DNA of 64,000 bases, from assembly GCF_001297705.1 (NCBI RefSeq), contig NZ_LIRF01000003.1, positions 1,609,156-1,673,155 on the forward strand, read 5' to 3'. The notes below the pieces were generated by a model. That model was not told the origin of the DNA. It made no database searches and was given only the letters and a program-made list of their open reading frames with translations. This stretch comes from Chryseobacterium sp. ERMR1:04 (lineage in GTDB: Bacteria; Bacteroidota; Bacteroidia; Flavobacteriales; Weeksellaceae). Each line of letters starts with the position of its first letter. Position 1 is the first letter of the stretch. This document shows positions 7,612 through 16,289 of the stretch, piece after piece. The position numbers and the translations under genes were made by a program.

Positions 7612-8772
7612 ATGAAAAAAATAGCCATATTCTCATCCCTTTTTATCGGGGCTCTTGCAATGGCGCAAGGAATTAAATTTGAAGACAGTAACTTCACTGC
7701 TATTCTGGCGAAAGCTAAGAAAGAAAACAAGCTTGTATTTGTAGATGCCTACGCTTCTTGGTGCGGACCATGTAAGCTGATGGTGAAGAATATCTTCCCT
7801 CTTCAATCTGTTGGAGATTATTATAACGCTCATTTCGTCAATGCAAAAATTGATATGGAAAAAGGAGAAGGGGTTGGTCTTGCTAAAAAATATAACGTAA
7901 AAGTTTTCCCGACGTATTTATTCATTGACGGAAACGGAGAAGAAGTACACAGAACGATAGGGTATGTGGAAGAAAAAGATTTTATACAGTTTGCAAAAGA
8001 TGCCGGAGATCCTACTAAAAGATTGGTTGCTTTAAAACAACAATTTGAAAACGGAGAAAAAGATCCTGAATTCCTAAAAAACCTTGCCGGACTTACCCTT
8101 TATACAGATGCTGAGTTTACAGGTAAAGTATTGGACCGTTATTTCAAATCTAAGCCAAGCCTGGATCAGGAAGATGTTGAGATGTTACTTGCAGGAACAC
8201 AAAGCACGGAAAGCCCTTTATACAAAATTTTCCAAGCTAAAAAAGCAGACATCCTAAAAGTACTTCCTGAAGATAAGTACCAAATGTTTGATAAGAACAT
8301 CAAGCTTACGACCATTCTGAAAAAATCATACAATGCTGATGCTAAAACATGGAATGATGCTTATTTTCTAACAGAAACACAAAGCTTTTTAAGCAAAGAA
8401 GAAGCTGAAAAGATCTTAAAAAGAGCAAAATCAAACAGAGCTTTAAAAAACAAAGATATTCCTACGTATGAAAAACTATCTTTAGAGCTTTATAAAGATT
8501 ATTCTGCAGCAAATTCTGATGAACTGAATGCCATTGCCTGGAACTTCTTTGAAAACGTAAACAATAAGGCTTCTTTGGAAAAAGCAGTAGCATGGGCTCA
8601 GGAATCTGTAAAAAAGAAAGAAAGCTATGCGAATACAGATACGTTAGCTAATCTTTACAACAAAATTGGAGACAAAAAGAACGCTAAAATATGGGCAGAA
8701 AAAGCAGTTGAACTGGCAAAAAGTTCAGGTCAAGATTTTTCTGACACCGAGAAGTTATTAAAGACTCTTTAA
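7612..8772 (+). CDS. periplasmic thioredoxin-fold protein with TPR-like C-terminus
   Basis: The 386-residue protein starts at ATG 7612; the longer TTG start at 7591 lies inside the promoter box. Residues 1-19 are a Sec signal peptide (MKKIAIFSSLFIGALAMAQ). A thioredoxin domain follows at about 22-135, with the active-site WCGPC (Cys51 and Cys54) and the cis-Pro region KVFPTYLFIDGNG. The remaining 240 residues are helical, ending in TPR-like repeats (ANTDTLANLYNKIGDKKNAK). Proteins of this kind reduce or isomerise disulfides in the periplasm, or act as chaperone-like redox factors; the partner is unknown. It is divergent from the TPR/HTH regulator and has a terminator. Confidence 0.88.
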   Translation: MKKIAIFSSLFIGALAMAQGIKFEDSNFTAILAKAKKENKLVFVDAYASWCGPCKLMVKNIFPLQSVGDYYNAHFVNAKIDMEKGEGVGLAKKYNVKVFPTYLFIDGNGEEVHRTIGYVEEKDFIQFAKDAGDPTKRLVALKQQFENGEKDPEFLKNLAGLTLYTDAEFTGKVLDRYFKSKPSLDQEDVEMLLAGTQSTESPLYKIFQAKKADILKVLPEDKYQMFDKNIKLTTILKKSYNADAKTWNDAYFLTETQSFLSKEEAEKILKRAKSNRALKNKDIPTYEKLSLELYKDYSAANSDELNAIAWNFFENVNNKASLEKAVAWAQESVKKKESYANTDTLANLYNKIGDKKNAKIWAEKAVELAKSSGQDFSDTEKLLKTL

Positions 8773-8793
8773 TTTCTATCAAAAATATAGACC

Positions 8794-8822
8794 AAGCCGC
8801 AGATGATCTGTGGCTTTTTTAT
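8794..8822 (+). terminator. terminator after the thioredoxin-family gene
   Basis: AAGCCGCA/TGTGGCTT arms with a short loop (extendable through AGA/TCT), followed by six Ts. It lies between convergent genes and ends 12 bp before the minus-strand gene stop. Confidence 0.8.
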
Positions 8823-8833
8823 TTCTGTAAAAC

Positions 8834-9328
8834 CTACTCTCCTAAGTAAATAAATCTATTGGAAGCTGCATCCGAAGAAACAAGAGTTGAAGCTTCAGCT
8901 ATTGATTTACCGCTTACTGATCCCGATCTACCGCTTACTGATCCTGATCTACCACTTACTGATCCTGATCTATTGGCATTCAATACTTGACCATTTTTAG
9001 GTAATGCTCCATTTTCAGCACTTACAGCTGCTACCTGCTGTTCTGTTCTTTCAGACTCGGTAAGACGTTCTTTAAATCCTAATGTATTTGCCTTTTTCTG
9101 TAGAGGCATCGGTAAATCTGCAATCGCACGTCCGTTCATCAGATACCATCCGTTATGATCGGTTGATTGTGCATCATTCTTAATATCTCCAATTGCAGGA
9201 GTTTCTACCGAAGTCATCTGCTCTGTTTTTTGAGAATTGACTGTTGTATTTACATTTGCTGTTCTCGTTTGAGAAAACCCCAGGCCAGAAATGGTAAAGG
9301 CCAAGATGATAAAGATATTTGTTCTCAT
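8834..9328 (-). CDS. short secreted collar-like protein with Gly/Ser repeat
   Basis: I chose ATG 9328 because it gives a clean Sec signal peptide (MRTNIFIILAFTISGLGFSQ); the ORF extends upstream to an ATG at 9442, which would add 38 hydrophilic residues before that signal. The mature protein (about 145 residues) contains DHNGWYLMNGR and ends in NRFIYLGE, the same two motifs as the protein at 4561-5454, but the collar core between them is lost and replaced by a short linker with three RSGSVSG repeats. It looks like a reduced collar-family member. It is convergent with the thioredoxin gene. A TAGTTTTG box at 9455-9462 would place transcription start just before 9442, so the longer start cannot be excluded. 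Confidence 0.65.
   Translation of the reverse strand: MRTNIFIILAFTISGLGFSQTRTANVNTTVNSQKTEQMTSVETPAIGDIKNDAQSTDHNGWYLMNGRAIADLPMPLQKKANTLGFKERLTESERTEQQVAAVSAENGALPKNGQVLNANRSGSVSGRSGSVSGRSGSVSGKSIAEASTLVSSDAASNRFIYLGE
8910..8972 (-). repeat. 21-bp tandem repeat within the 8834 gene
   Basis: Three head-to-tail 21-bp units (8910-8930, 8931-8951, 8952-8972) differ by at most two bases and encode RSGSVSG on the minus strand. The unit length is a multiple of three, so copy-number changes would keep the frame. Confidence 0.85.
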
Positions 9329-9454
9329 AGATTCAAAATTTTTAACCTGCTGAGCGGTGATAAGAATACGCATTAAAATCTGAGGATATTTCAATATTGT
9401 TTTCTTGCTCACTGACTCTGTATTATGGTCCATCGTTTTCATTGATTATGGATA

Positions 9455-9462
9455 CAAAACTA
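9455..9462 (-). promoter_or_regulatory. -7 promoter box upstream of the 8834 gene
   Basis: The minus strand reads TAGTTTTG, a TAnnTTTG match. It lies 13 bp before the ATG at 9442 and 127 bp before the preferred ATG at 9328. Confidence 0.4.
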
Positions 9463-9577
9463 AGCCATTATTTTATGTTTCCATTCAGTATAAGTTACTA
9501 TTTTTTGATGAATTTATAAAAAAACAATTAGAGGGAAATGAGCTATTTCACTAATATAACGGGACATTATTACAAAA

Positions 9578-9605
9578 AAAATCCGCTAAGGGAATAGCGG
9601 ATTTA
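9578..9605 (-). terminator. terminator after the first fibre paralogue
   Basis: AAATCCGCTA (9579-9588) and TAGCGGATTT (9595-9604) form a perfect 10-bp stem. On the minus strand it is followed by a T-run and lies 20 bp past the stop at 9625. Confidence 0.85.
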
Positions 9606-9624
9606 TATGTGTTTTTAGAATCGT

Positions 9625-10980
9625 TTAATTATTATAAACCAATACCTGCATTTTTGTCAACATCGCTTCTGTATCTCCGTTATACCCTGCATAATTAGTT
9701 GGATTATAATTTACAATTTGGTCCCCGGACCATGCAGAATACTGAACTTTAAAGGTATAAGTTCCTGCAGCAAGCGTCACAGCCTTTAAAAAAGTTACAG
9801 AACTTGGTAACCTTACTAATTGGCTTCCACTTACCATTGATGTATAAGCAGAAGATATTTTAACTCCGTTTTGCAATAAAGAGAAGGCTCCTTGTGATTC
9901 TGTACTTACAGTACTTGGTGCAAATCCTAAAATAGTAAAAAGAAAAGTCTGTGTAATTCCTGCAGGTACGGTTAACGTAATCGTTACTCCAGGAACATCT
10001 GAAGTTGTTCCTTGAACCACTGTTAATGCTGTTGTTCCTTGCACATAATTTGCAGTAGAAATGGTTCCACTTACTGTATTAAGTGTTTTCCAAGTGGGGG
10101 CAACACCTGCACCGTTAGAGGCAAGAATTTGCCCTGTGGCACCTGCACTTCCCGCCGTAGAAGCATTTCCTCCTACATTAAGTTCGTTGGTAACCTGTAA
10201 AGCACCGTTTACATGCAATGTTTTTTGAGGCGTTGAGGTCGCAATTCCGACATTTCCTGATCCTTTGATACGCATCAATTCATTAGATCCAGCCCCACCA
10301 GTTAATCCTGCATAAAACACATGATCAGTCGTTGTTCTATCTGCCTGATAACGCATAATACCGGAATTTACACCAAAGCCATAAAATTCATTATCATTAT
10401 CCCCTGTTTCATACATTACGATCTTACGGCTAGCCACCGTACTTCCTAAATGTATCTGCGCATGAGGAGCAGCCGTTCCAATTCCTACTCTACCATTAAG
10501 AGCATCTACTGAAAATGTATTTCCTCCTACAGAAAACCCGTTGACCAAACTATTCGTAAATGTTAAAGGAAAAGCACCTTGAGCTACCGTTCTGTTACTG
10601 TTAAGAGCACCATCTGTTGTATAGATATTCCCTAAAACATAAGGAGCATTACTAGGATTATATAATTTCACCCATACAAAACCATCAAAATAATAATACC
10701 CCATAGAGTCTATGTTCACTGCCGTTCCTGCTGCCGTTCCTGTAGCAACACTATTTACATACAATAAGGTAGAAGCAGGAACACCTACCATACTTTGGGC
10801 TCTTTGTCGGTCTACACGGGGGATAAGAACCCCATCTACAGTAGGAGAATTACCTGTCGCATTTTTAGCGGTAATATCTAGTGAAGCAGCAGGCAAAGCC
10901 GTATTAATGCCTACCTGAGCGCTTGTTTTAGCGTATATTGCTGATAACGCAACAATAATTGATACTATTAATTTTTTCAT
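9625..10980 (-). CDS. fibre-like secreted protein, paralogue A
   Basis: This 451-residue protein has a signal peptide (MKKLIVSIIVALSAIYAKTSAQ, 1-22), then VGINTALPAASLDITAKN, the PRVDRQRAQSM segment and a YYYFDGFVWVKLYNP segment that are nearly the same in all four paralogues. A stalk region follows with VGIGTAAPHAQIHLG and VGIATSTPQKTLHV motifs, then a beta-rich C-terminal head (about 305-451) with AAGTYTFKVQYSAW, which looks like a C1q/TNF-type jelly roll (inference). No type IX CTD or lipobox is visible. Repeated GIGTxxP motifs are typical of trimeric tail-fibre and surface-fibre stalks. The substrate or receptor is unknown. The gene is monocistronic. Confidence 0.78.
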   Translation of the reverse strand: MKKLIVSIIVALSAIYAKTSAQVGINTALPAASLDITAKNATGNSPTVDGVLIPRVDRQRAQSMVGVPASTLLYVNSVATGTAAGTAVNIDSMGYYYFDGFVWVKLYNPSNAPYVLGNIYTTDGALNSNRTVAQGAFPLTFTNSLVNGFSVGGNTFSVDALNGRVGIGTAAPHAQIHLGSTVASRKIVMYETGDNDNEFYGFGVNSGIMRYQADRTTTDHVFYAGLTGGAGSNELMRIKGSGNVGIATSTPQKTLHVNGALQVTNELNVGGNASTAGSAGATGQILASNGAGVAPTWKTLNTVSGTISTANYVQGTTALTVVQGTTSDVPGVTITLTVPAGITQTFLFTILGFAPSTVSTESQGAFSLLQNGVKISSAYTSMVSGSQLVRLPSSVTFLKAVTLAAGTYTFKVQYSAWSGDQIVNYNPTNYAGYNGDTEAMLTKMQVLVYNN

Positions 10981-11296
10981 ATTTTTTTAAGTTTTCTGGT
11001 ATTTAGTTTATTGATACTATAAAATTACAACAATAAATTATTAAATCACGCATTATATTTCTATATAAAGTGAAAAGTTAAAATATAATTTATATTCAGA
11101 AGGTTTATTTACAAATAATTACACTATTTTAAATAAATGTCTTAAAAAATTATTTCACAAAATGAAAGACGAGCCAAACAGACTCGCCTTTCTTGAAGAT
11201 TGTATAAAAAATTGTTATTTTTTAGTTATAATTTGACTTCCATTATCCAATGAAAGCATTAAGATTAATTGTTTTATAATTTGAAGATACAGCTGA
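10981..11296 (-). other. intergenic spacer conserved between fibre paralogues, with terminator
   Basis: The leader of paralogue A (10981-11160) closely resembles that of paralogue B (12953-13130), including the AAGTTTTCTGGT block just before each ATG (plus-strand view) and the TTATTTACAAATAATTAC region. At 11163-11190 the minus strand carries GGCGAGTC/GGCTCGTC arms followed by Ts, the terminator of paralogue B. The spacers appear to have duplicated together with the genes. Confidence 0.65.
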
Positions 11297-12952
11297 TTAA
11301 TCTATACGTACAATATTCAGTGTAAAAGCACCCACTATAGGAATTGCTACAGTAGGTGTTGAACCAAAAGTAAGACCATCAAAGGTAAGTGTATTACCCG
11401 TAACCATTTTTACCAACCCCGAATACGTCGCAGAAATAGAAGCAGGAGCCCCACTTGTTTCATTCACTGTTACTTTTACAATCTGAACATTACCATATTG
11501 TACTCCACCCAAGCTCATTCTTGCATACGCAATATATCCGTCTCCTCCATCTTCAGCAGTTGTTCTTTGAGGATAATTAATTTGAAAATCTACCTTATAT
11601 AATCCATCAGCTGCGGCTGTAAATGTATTCCCTCCAAACTCATTGAGGTTATCAAACGTTTCTGCTACTGTCGTAATACCTGTAAAAGTATTGTTAACGG
11701 TAACATTAACGGTTCCCGTAGCTCTTACCGCACTGATACTAGCTGAATTACGCAATTGTACAACACCTGTACTGTTTACTGCTAATGTACCTGCTGAACC
11801 GGAAGAAGCCTGTAGACCTTGAAGTCTTAAAGGATTGGTTGCATTTACATGTAAAATATTAGTAGGCGCGGCAGTACCAATCCCCACATTTCCAGATCTG
11901 ATAGAAACAACCCCTCCAGACGAATTATTTACGATTGTACCTCCTAATGAAACATCTCCATTATCATTAAAAACCATTCTTCTCACACTATTCACACGAT
12001 CAACTATTTCAAATGAATTTGACGCACCCGTAGTCCCTCCAAGCGATGGTGATAATGCCCATGCAGAAGTTCCCGAACTAAATCGAGACTCTCCGCCATC
12101 CACATGAAATCTGGCTAAAGGCGTTGTAGTTCCTACTCCCACTCGTCCTGCATTTCCGTCTGTTAGATACATCAATTCGTTGGGTACTATTCCTACACTA
12201 AATGATAGATATCGTGGTCCCGCCGCAGTTCCTAAACTCGTATCCCCGAAATTAATACGCGAAATCGTTCCTGGAAAAATAGAAGATAAAGATTTCATAT
12301 TGATCCCATAATTATCTGTACGGTTACCGTATCCAAAGCCATCTAATCCTACATTAATATCTAATGCATTTTTTGTGGCAGCTCCTGTTACTGCGGCATT
12401 CAAAAGCTGACTGCCCTGCACATCTAATTTTACTGAAGGTAAAGCATTTCCTATCCCAACTCGGTTATTAGCTGCATCTACAGAAAAGTTAGCTCCTGCT
12501 ACCGAAAAGGCATTCACTATGTTTCCGGTAAAAGTTAATGCATGGGAAGCTTGATTTACAATTCTATCTGTTTGAAGCGTACCATTCGTTGTATAAATAT
12601 TTCCCAAAGCATACGTAGCATTCGTAGGGTTGTATAGTTTCACCCAAACAAAGCCATCAAAATAATAGTATCCCATAGAATCTATGTTTACCGCGGTTCC
12701 TAATTGCGTTCCGGTAGCAACGCTATTTACATACAATAAGGTAGAAGCAGGAACGCCTATCATACTTTGGGCTCTTTGTCGGTCTACACGGGGGATTAGG
12801 ACCCCGTCTACAGTAGGAGAATTCCCTGTCGCATTTTTAGCGGTAATATCTAGTGAAGCAGCTGGCAAAGCCGTATTAATACCTACCTGAGCGTTCGTTT
12901 TAGTGTATATTACTGATAATGCAACAATAATTGATACTATTAATTTTTTCAT
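11297..12952 (-). CDS. fibre-like secreted protein, paralogue B, with C1q-like head
   Basis: This 551-residue protein has a signal peptide nearly identical to paralogue A (MKKLIVSIIVALSVIYTKTN), while the next 100 residues (VATGTQLGTAVNIDS, LYNPTNATYALGNIYTT) match paralogue C. The stalk has three motifs: VGIGNALPSVKLDV, VGVGTTTPLARFHVD and VGIGTAAPTNILHVN. The C-terminal 140 residues resemble a C1q domain: AVRATGTVNVTVNN, an NEFGGNTFTAAADGLYKVDF strand pair and a hydrophobic last strand (GAFTLNIVRID). C1q-like domains trimerise and bind ligands in known proteins; here a binding head on a surface fibre is an inference. The terminator is at 11163-11190. Confidence 0.78.
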   Translation of the reverse strand: MKKLIVSIIVALSVIYTKTNAQVGINTALPAASLDITAKNATGNSPTVDGVLIPRVDRQRAQSMIGVPASTLLYVNSVATGTQLGTAVNIDSMGYYYFDGFVWVKLYNPTNATYALGNIYTTNGTLQTDRIVNQASHALTFTGNIVNAFSVAGANFSVDAANNRVGIGNALPSVKLDVQGSQLLNAAVTGAATKNALDINVGLDGFGYGNRTDNYGINMKSLSSIFPGTISRINFGDTSLGTAAGPRYLSFSVGIVPNELMYLTDGNAGRVGVGTTTPLARFHVDGGESRFSSGTSAWALSPSLGGTTGASNSFEIVDRVNSVRRMVFNDNGDVSLGGTIVNNSSGGVVSIRSGNVGIGTAAPTNILHVNATNPLRLQGLQASSGSAGTLAVNSTGVVQLRNSASISAVRATGTVNVTVNNTFTGITTVAETFDNLNEFGGNTFTAAADGLYKVDFQINYPQRTTAEDGGDGYIAYARMSLGGVQYGNVQIVKVTVNETSGAPASISATYSGLVKMVTGNTLTFDGLTFGSTPTVAIPIVGAFTLNIVRID

Positions 12953-13126
12953 ATTTTAAGTTTTCTGGTTTTAGTTTATTAGTATTGTAAAAATAGTAAA
13001 AAAATAGTATACAATGTATAATATTTACATTTAAAGCGAAAAATTAAAATACAATTTACATTCAGAAGATTTATTTACTAATAATTATACTATTTTAAAC
13101 AAATGTCTTAAAAATGGTTTGACAAA

Positions 13127-13158
13127 AAAAGACGAGCCCCCATAGACTCGCCTTTCTT
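13127..13158 (-). terminator. terminator after paralogue C
   Basis: On the minus strand GGCGAGTC pairs with GGCTCGTC around a short loop, with a T-run after it. This is the same terminator sequence as at 11163-11190 and sits about 85 bp past the stop at 13239. Confidence 0.65.
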
Positions 13159-13238
13159 GAAGATTGTATAACAACTTGTTATTTAGTTAAAAAAATATAA
13201 TGATGTGTTTTTAGAATCAATTTTAATAATTATGAACT

Positions 13239-14867
13239 TTAATTTACGGTAATGATCATTCTTCTGTCTTCTGCATTTGTATTAACGTTACCTCCTGTTG
13301 CATTAACCCTAAAAATAATCGTATGACTACCGGGTGCCAATGTAGTTGTCCAGTTCCCTACACTACTGTATCTGTATAAAAAGTTACCTGCATTCTGAGT
13401 TGAATATCTCAAGTTACCACCTACTACAAGACCATCTATCAGTATTTGATAGGTACCCACGGCATTAGCATCCACTCCATTTGTAAATGTTTGTGGGTTA
13501 AAACTTACCTGTACGGTTACATTTTGTGTTCCTGCTAAACTAATAGTCTGTGTAAGGTCAGATGAGCTCCCAATCGCAACTTGTACTGCTCCTCCTGAGC
13601 TTTGCTGAAAAGTTCTTGCACATAAACTTCTCCAATTGGTTCCGTTAAACAAAAATGTACAGTTTTCATCCGTATTATACACTTGAAGACCAGCGGCAGG
13701 TGTTGCAATAGCATTCATCTGGCCAGAATTCATTCGTGGCATCAAAAGACCTGAAGAGGTAGAAGCCACATCTAAAATAGCAGAAGCACTAGGTGTTGAA
13801 GTACCTATTCCTACACGACCAGCGGAAGTAACTCTTATGCGTTCTAAATATCCACCTCCTAAAGAATTCCCAAGCATAAATTCTTCTTCAGACGCTAGTC
13901 CTAGAGCTCCTGTACGTATACTTCCCATTCCCCATGCCGCACCACCAGAAGTAGGACCCGCGTTGGTAAATCCTAAAAGAGCATAATTTCCTGTTGCTAT
14001 AGGAGATGTATTTCTTAATGCCGTTATCACAAATTGATTCCCAGCAGAAGGCGCATCGAACAGTGTATATCTATTGGAGACAGCTGTTGCGCTTACTACT
14101 TGAAATCTATTTTCAGGAGCTGATGTTCCTATTCCGACATTTCCTGTTCCTTTGATACGCATCAATTCATTCGATCCAGCTCCACCAGTTAATCCCGCAT
14201 AAAATACATGATCAGTTGTTGTTCTATCTGCCTGATAACGCATAATACCAGAATTTACACCAAAGCCATAAAATTCATTATCATTATCTCCAGTTTCATA
14301 CAATACAATCTTACGGTTAGCCAATGTACTTCCTAAATGTAATTGCGCATGAGGAGCAGCTGTTCCAATTCCAACTCTACTATTAAGAGCATCTACTGAA
14401 AATGTGCTTCCGCCTACAGAAAACCCATTGACCAAACTATTCGTGAATGTTAAAGGAAAAGTAGCCTGATTTACGACCCTATTACTATTAAGGGTTCCGC
14501 TTGTCGTATAAATATTTCCCAAAGCGTAGGTAGCATTCGTTGGGTTGTATAATTTCACCCATACAAGACCATCAAAATAATAGTATCCGATAGAATCTAT
14601 GTTTACCGCGGTTCCTAATTGCGTTCCGGTAGCAACGCTATTTACATACAGTAAGGTAGAAGCTGGAACACCTATCATACTTTGGGCCCTTTGTCGGTCT
14701 ACACGAGGGATAAGAACTCCATCTACAGTAGGAGAATTTCCGGTCGTATTTTTAGCGGTTATATCTAATGAAGCCGCCGGTAAAGCCGTATTAATTCCTA
14801 CTTGAGCCTCTGCTGTTCCATACAGCCCTGATAAAGCAACAACTACTGAAAATGTTAGTTTTTTCAT
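13239..14867 (-). CDS. fibre-like secreted protein, paralogue C
   Basis: The 542-residue protein starts at ATG 14867; an upstream in-frame TTG at 14876 is less likely. A signal peptide (MKKLTFSVVVALSGLYGTAEAQ) precedes the shared VGINTALPAASLDI N-terminus. The stalk includes a block of about 110 residues almost identical to paralogue A (ETGDNDNEFYGFGVNSGIMR, HVFYAGLTGGAGSNELMRIK), then GIGTSAP and GIGTSTP motifs, a QVYNTDENCTFLFNGTNW segment and a different beta-rich head (about 430-542) ending EDRRMIITVN. The head differs from those of A and B. The protein therefore reads as a mosaic of shared stalk and private head. Confidence 0.78.
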   Translation of the reverse strand: MKKLTFSVVVALSGLYGTAEAQVGINTALPAASLDITAKNTTGNSPTVDGVLIPRVDRQRAQSMIGVPASTLLYVNSVATGTQLGTAVNIDSIGYYYFDGLVWVKLYNPTNATYALGNIYTTSGTLNSNRVVNQATFPLTFTNSLVNGFSVGGSTFSVDALNSRVGIGTAAPHAQLHLGSTLANRKIVLYETGDNDNEFYGFGVNSGIMRYQADRTTTDHVFYAGLTGGAGSNELMRIKGTGNVGIGTSAPENRFQVVSATAVSNRYTLFDAPSAGNQFVITALRNTSPIATGNYALLGFTNAGPTSGGAAWGMGSIRTGALGLASEEEFMLGNSLGGGYLERIRVTSAGRVGIGTSTPSASAILDVASTSSGLLMPRMNSGQMNAIATPAAGLQVYNTDENCTFLFNGTNWRSLCARTFQQSSGGAVQVAIGSSSDLTQTISLAGTQNVTVQVSFNPQTFTNGVDANAVGTYQILIDGLVVGGNLRYSTQNAGNFLYRYSSVGNWTTTLAPGSHTIIFRVNATGGNVNTNAEDRRMIITVN

Positions 14868-15077
14868 ATTATTCAAGTTTTATGATATTAAGTTTTTGGT
14901 ATCATAAAAATATAAAAAATATTAATCAAAAAATCAAAATACACACATAAATTACTAATAAACAATAATTTGTATTAAAATATATCTAATTATAGTGAAA
15001 AACATAAATATAATTCATTTTGATTAAATTTAATCCTAAAAAACATCTCTTTATAGTGATATAATTGAATAATTGCT

Positions 15078-15108
15078 AAAAAAGACAAACCGTAACGGCT
15101 CGCCTTTT
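15078..15108 (-). terminator. terminator after the interrupted paralogue D
   Basis: A GGCGAGCC/GGTTTGTC hairpin with T-run on the minus strand, a diverged version of the terminators behind paralogues B and C. Confidence 0.5.
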
Positions 15109-15182
15109 TCAGAACATTAAAAAAAGGAAGTTGGAAAACATTAAAATACGACCACTTTTTATAAAATAATGGGTTATTAAAA

Positions 15183-16289
15183 TTAATCACCCATTCTAAA
15201 GACAAGTAACTGAGTAGAGCCTGCATTTAAAATCATACCTGTACCACCACAGTTACCGGATTGCCCTCTGCCAAGATTTATCTCCCAATTGGTATTTGCA
15301 GGAAGTGTAGTGGTATATGTGATAGCATTACCATGAACAGAAAGGCCTCCCTGAACATGAGCTGCTGTATTATGTACCCTTTGGAAACCAGAAGTAAGAG
15401 GAAAATCTACAAAATAAGAACTCAATGTACACCCTGTATTATTATGAGAAGCTTCATATACAAAAGCTATCTGATATGTTCATGCAGGAAATGTAATAGT
15501 ACTTGAACCCGCATTATAAGTTAAACCCGGTATTGTACTTTTAACAAAAGACATCGGTACAACTTGAGAGCCTCCTGCACCATATCCATTTAAAAAATTA
15601 TTTTGATCTGTTGCTAATTTAAAAATAGCCGGATCCGGGATAGATAAAGAAGCTAGCGTACTGATTGTTTTTACGACTCCTGTAGCACTAAGCACCATTA
15701 ATTTATCAGTTTGTTTATCTCCTGTGGTGATGCCTTCTAACCGTAAAGGATTATTTCCTGTTACATGCAGTTTATTAGAAGGCGTAATGGTTCCAATACC
15801 TAATCGGTCGTTGGCTGCGTCTACAGATAATGTAGTTCCAGCTACAGAAAAAGCATTGGTTGAAGTACCTTTAAATGTAAATTTCTTCGCTCCCATATGT
15901 ACAACCCTGTTTTCAGTAATCGCACCATCTACATTATAAACATTTACATTTGAATTTGTACTAGCAGAATTTAGTTTAGACCATGCGATACCATCATAAA
16001 AATAATGTCCAACAGCATCTACATTCGCTGCAATTCCTGTCTGTGATCCTGTAGCAATGCTATTTATATAAATCAAAGTAGAAATAGGAATTGCATTCAT
16101 ACTTTGCGCTCTCTGTCTGTCTACCCTTGGAATCAAAAGCCCATCTACAGTGGTTGCTGTACCTGTTGTATTTTTCGCCATGACATCCAGAGTAGACGTG
16201 GGTGAAGATGTATTAATGCCCACCTGTCCATTTAAATTCATTGAATACGCTAAAATAGCCAATACACTAAATAATTTACTGTTTTTCAT
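15183..16289 (-). pseudogene. fibre-like paralogue D interrupted by in-frame TGA
   Basis: From ATG 16289 the frame encodes a signal peptide, VGINTSSPTSTLDVMAKN, the PRVDRQRAQSM segment, a short stalk with LGIGTITPSNKLHVT and the start of a jelly-roll-like head, then stops at TGA 15480-15482 after STITFPA. The very next codons, in the same frame, continue as TYQIAFVYEASHNNTGCT and run another 98 codons to TAA 15183. Paralogue A has AAGTYTFKVQY at the matching place, so the TGA most likely replaces GGA (Gly). Read through, the protein would be 368 residues with an intact C1q/TNF-like head. Options are a recent nonsense mutation, read-through, or a sequencing error. The truncated 269-residue product would lack most of the head. 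Confidence 0.8.

Noticed and set aside
8910..8972. Possible CRISPR array.
   Set aside because: The repeats are contiguous 21-bp coding units without spacers.
10712..14805. Three nearly identical 68-residue plus-strand ORFs at 10712, 12684 and 14599.
   Set aside because: They are antisense to the conserved N-terminal part of three paralogous minus-strand genes; their similarity follows from that of the sense genes, and they have no ribosome site or export signal of their own.
15480..15482. TGA read as selenocysteine.
   Set aside because: The paralogue has glycine at this place, no catalytic context exists and no selenocysteine insertion hairpin was seen immediately after it.
4561..16289. A prophage or tail-fibre module of a phage.
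   Set aside because: Tail-collar-like and GIGTxxP motifs are present, but there is no integrase, capsid, portal, terminase, tail tube or lysis gene, and each protein has a Sec signal peptide.
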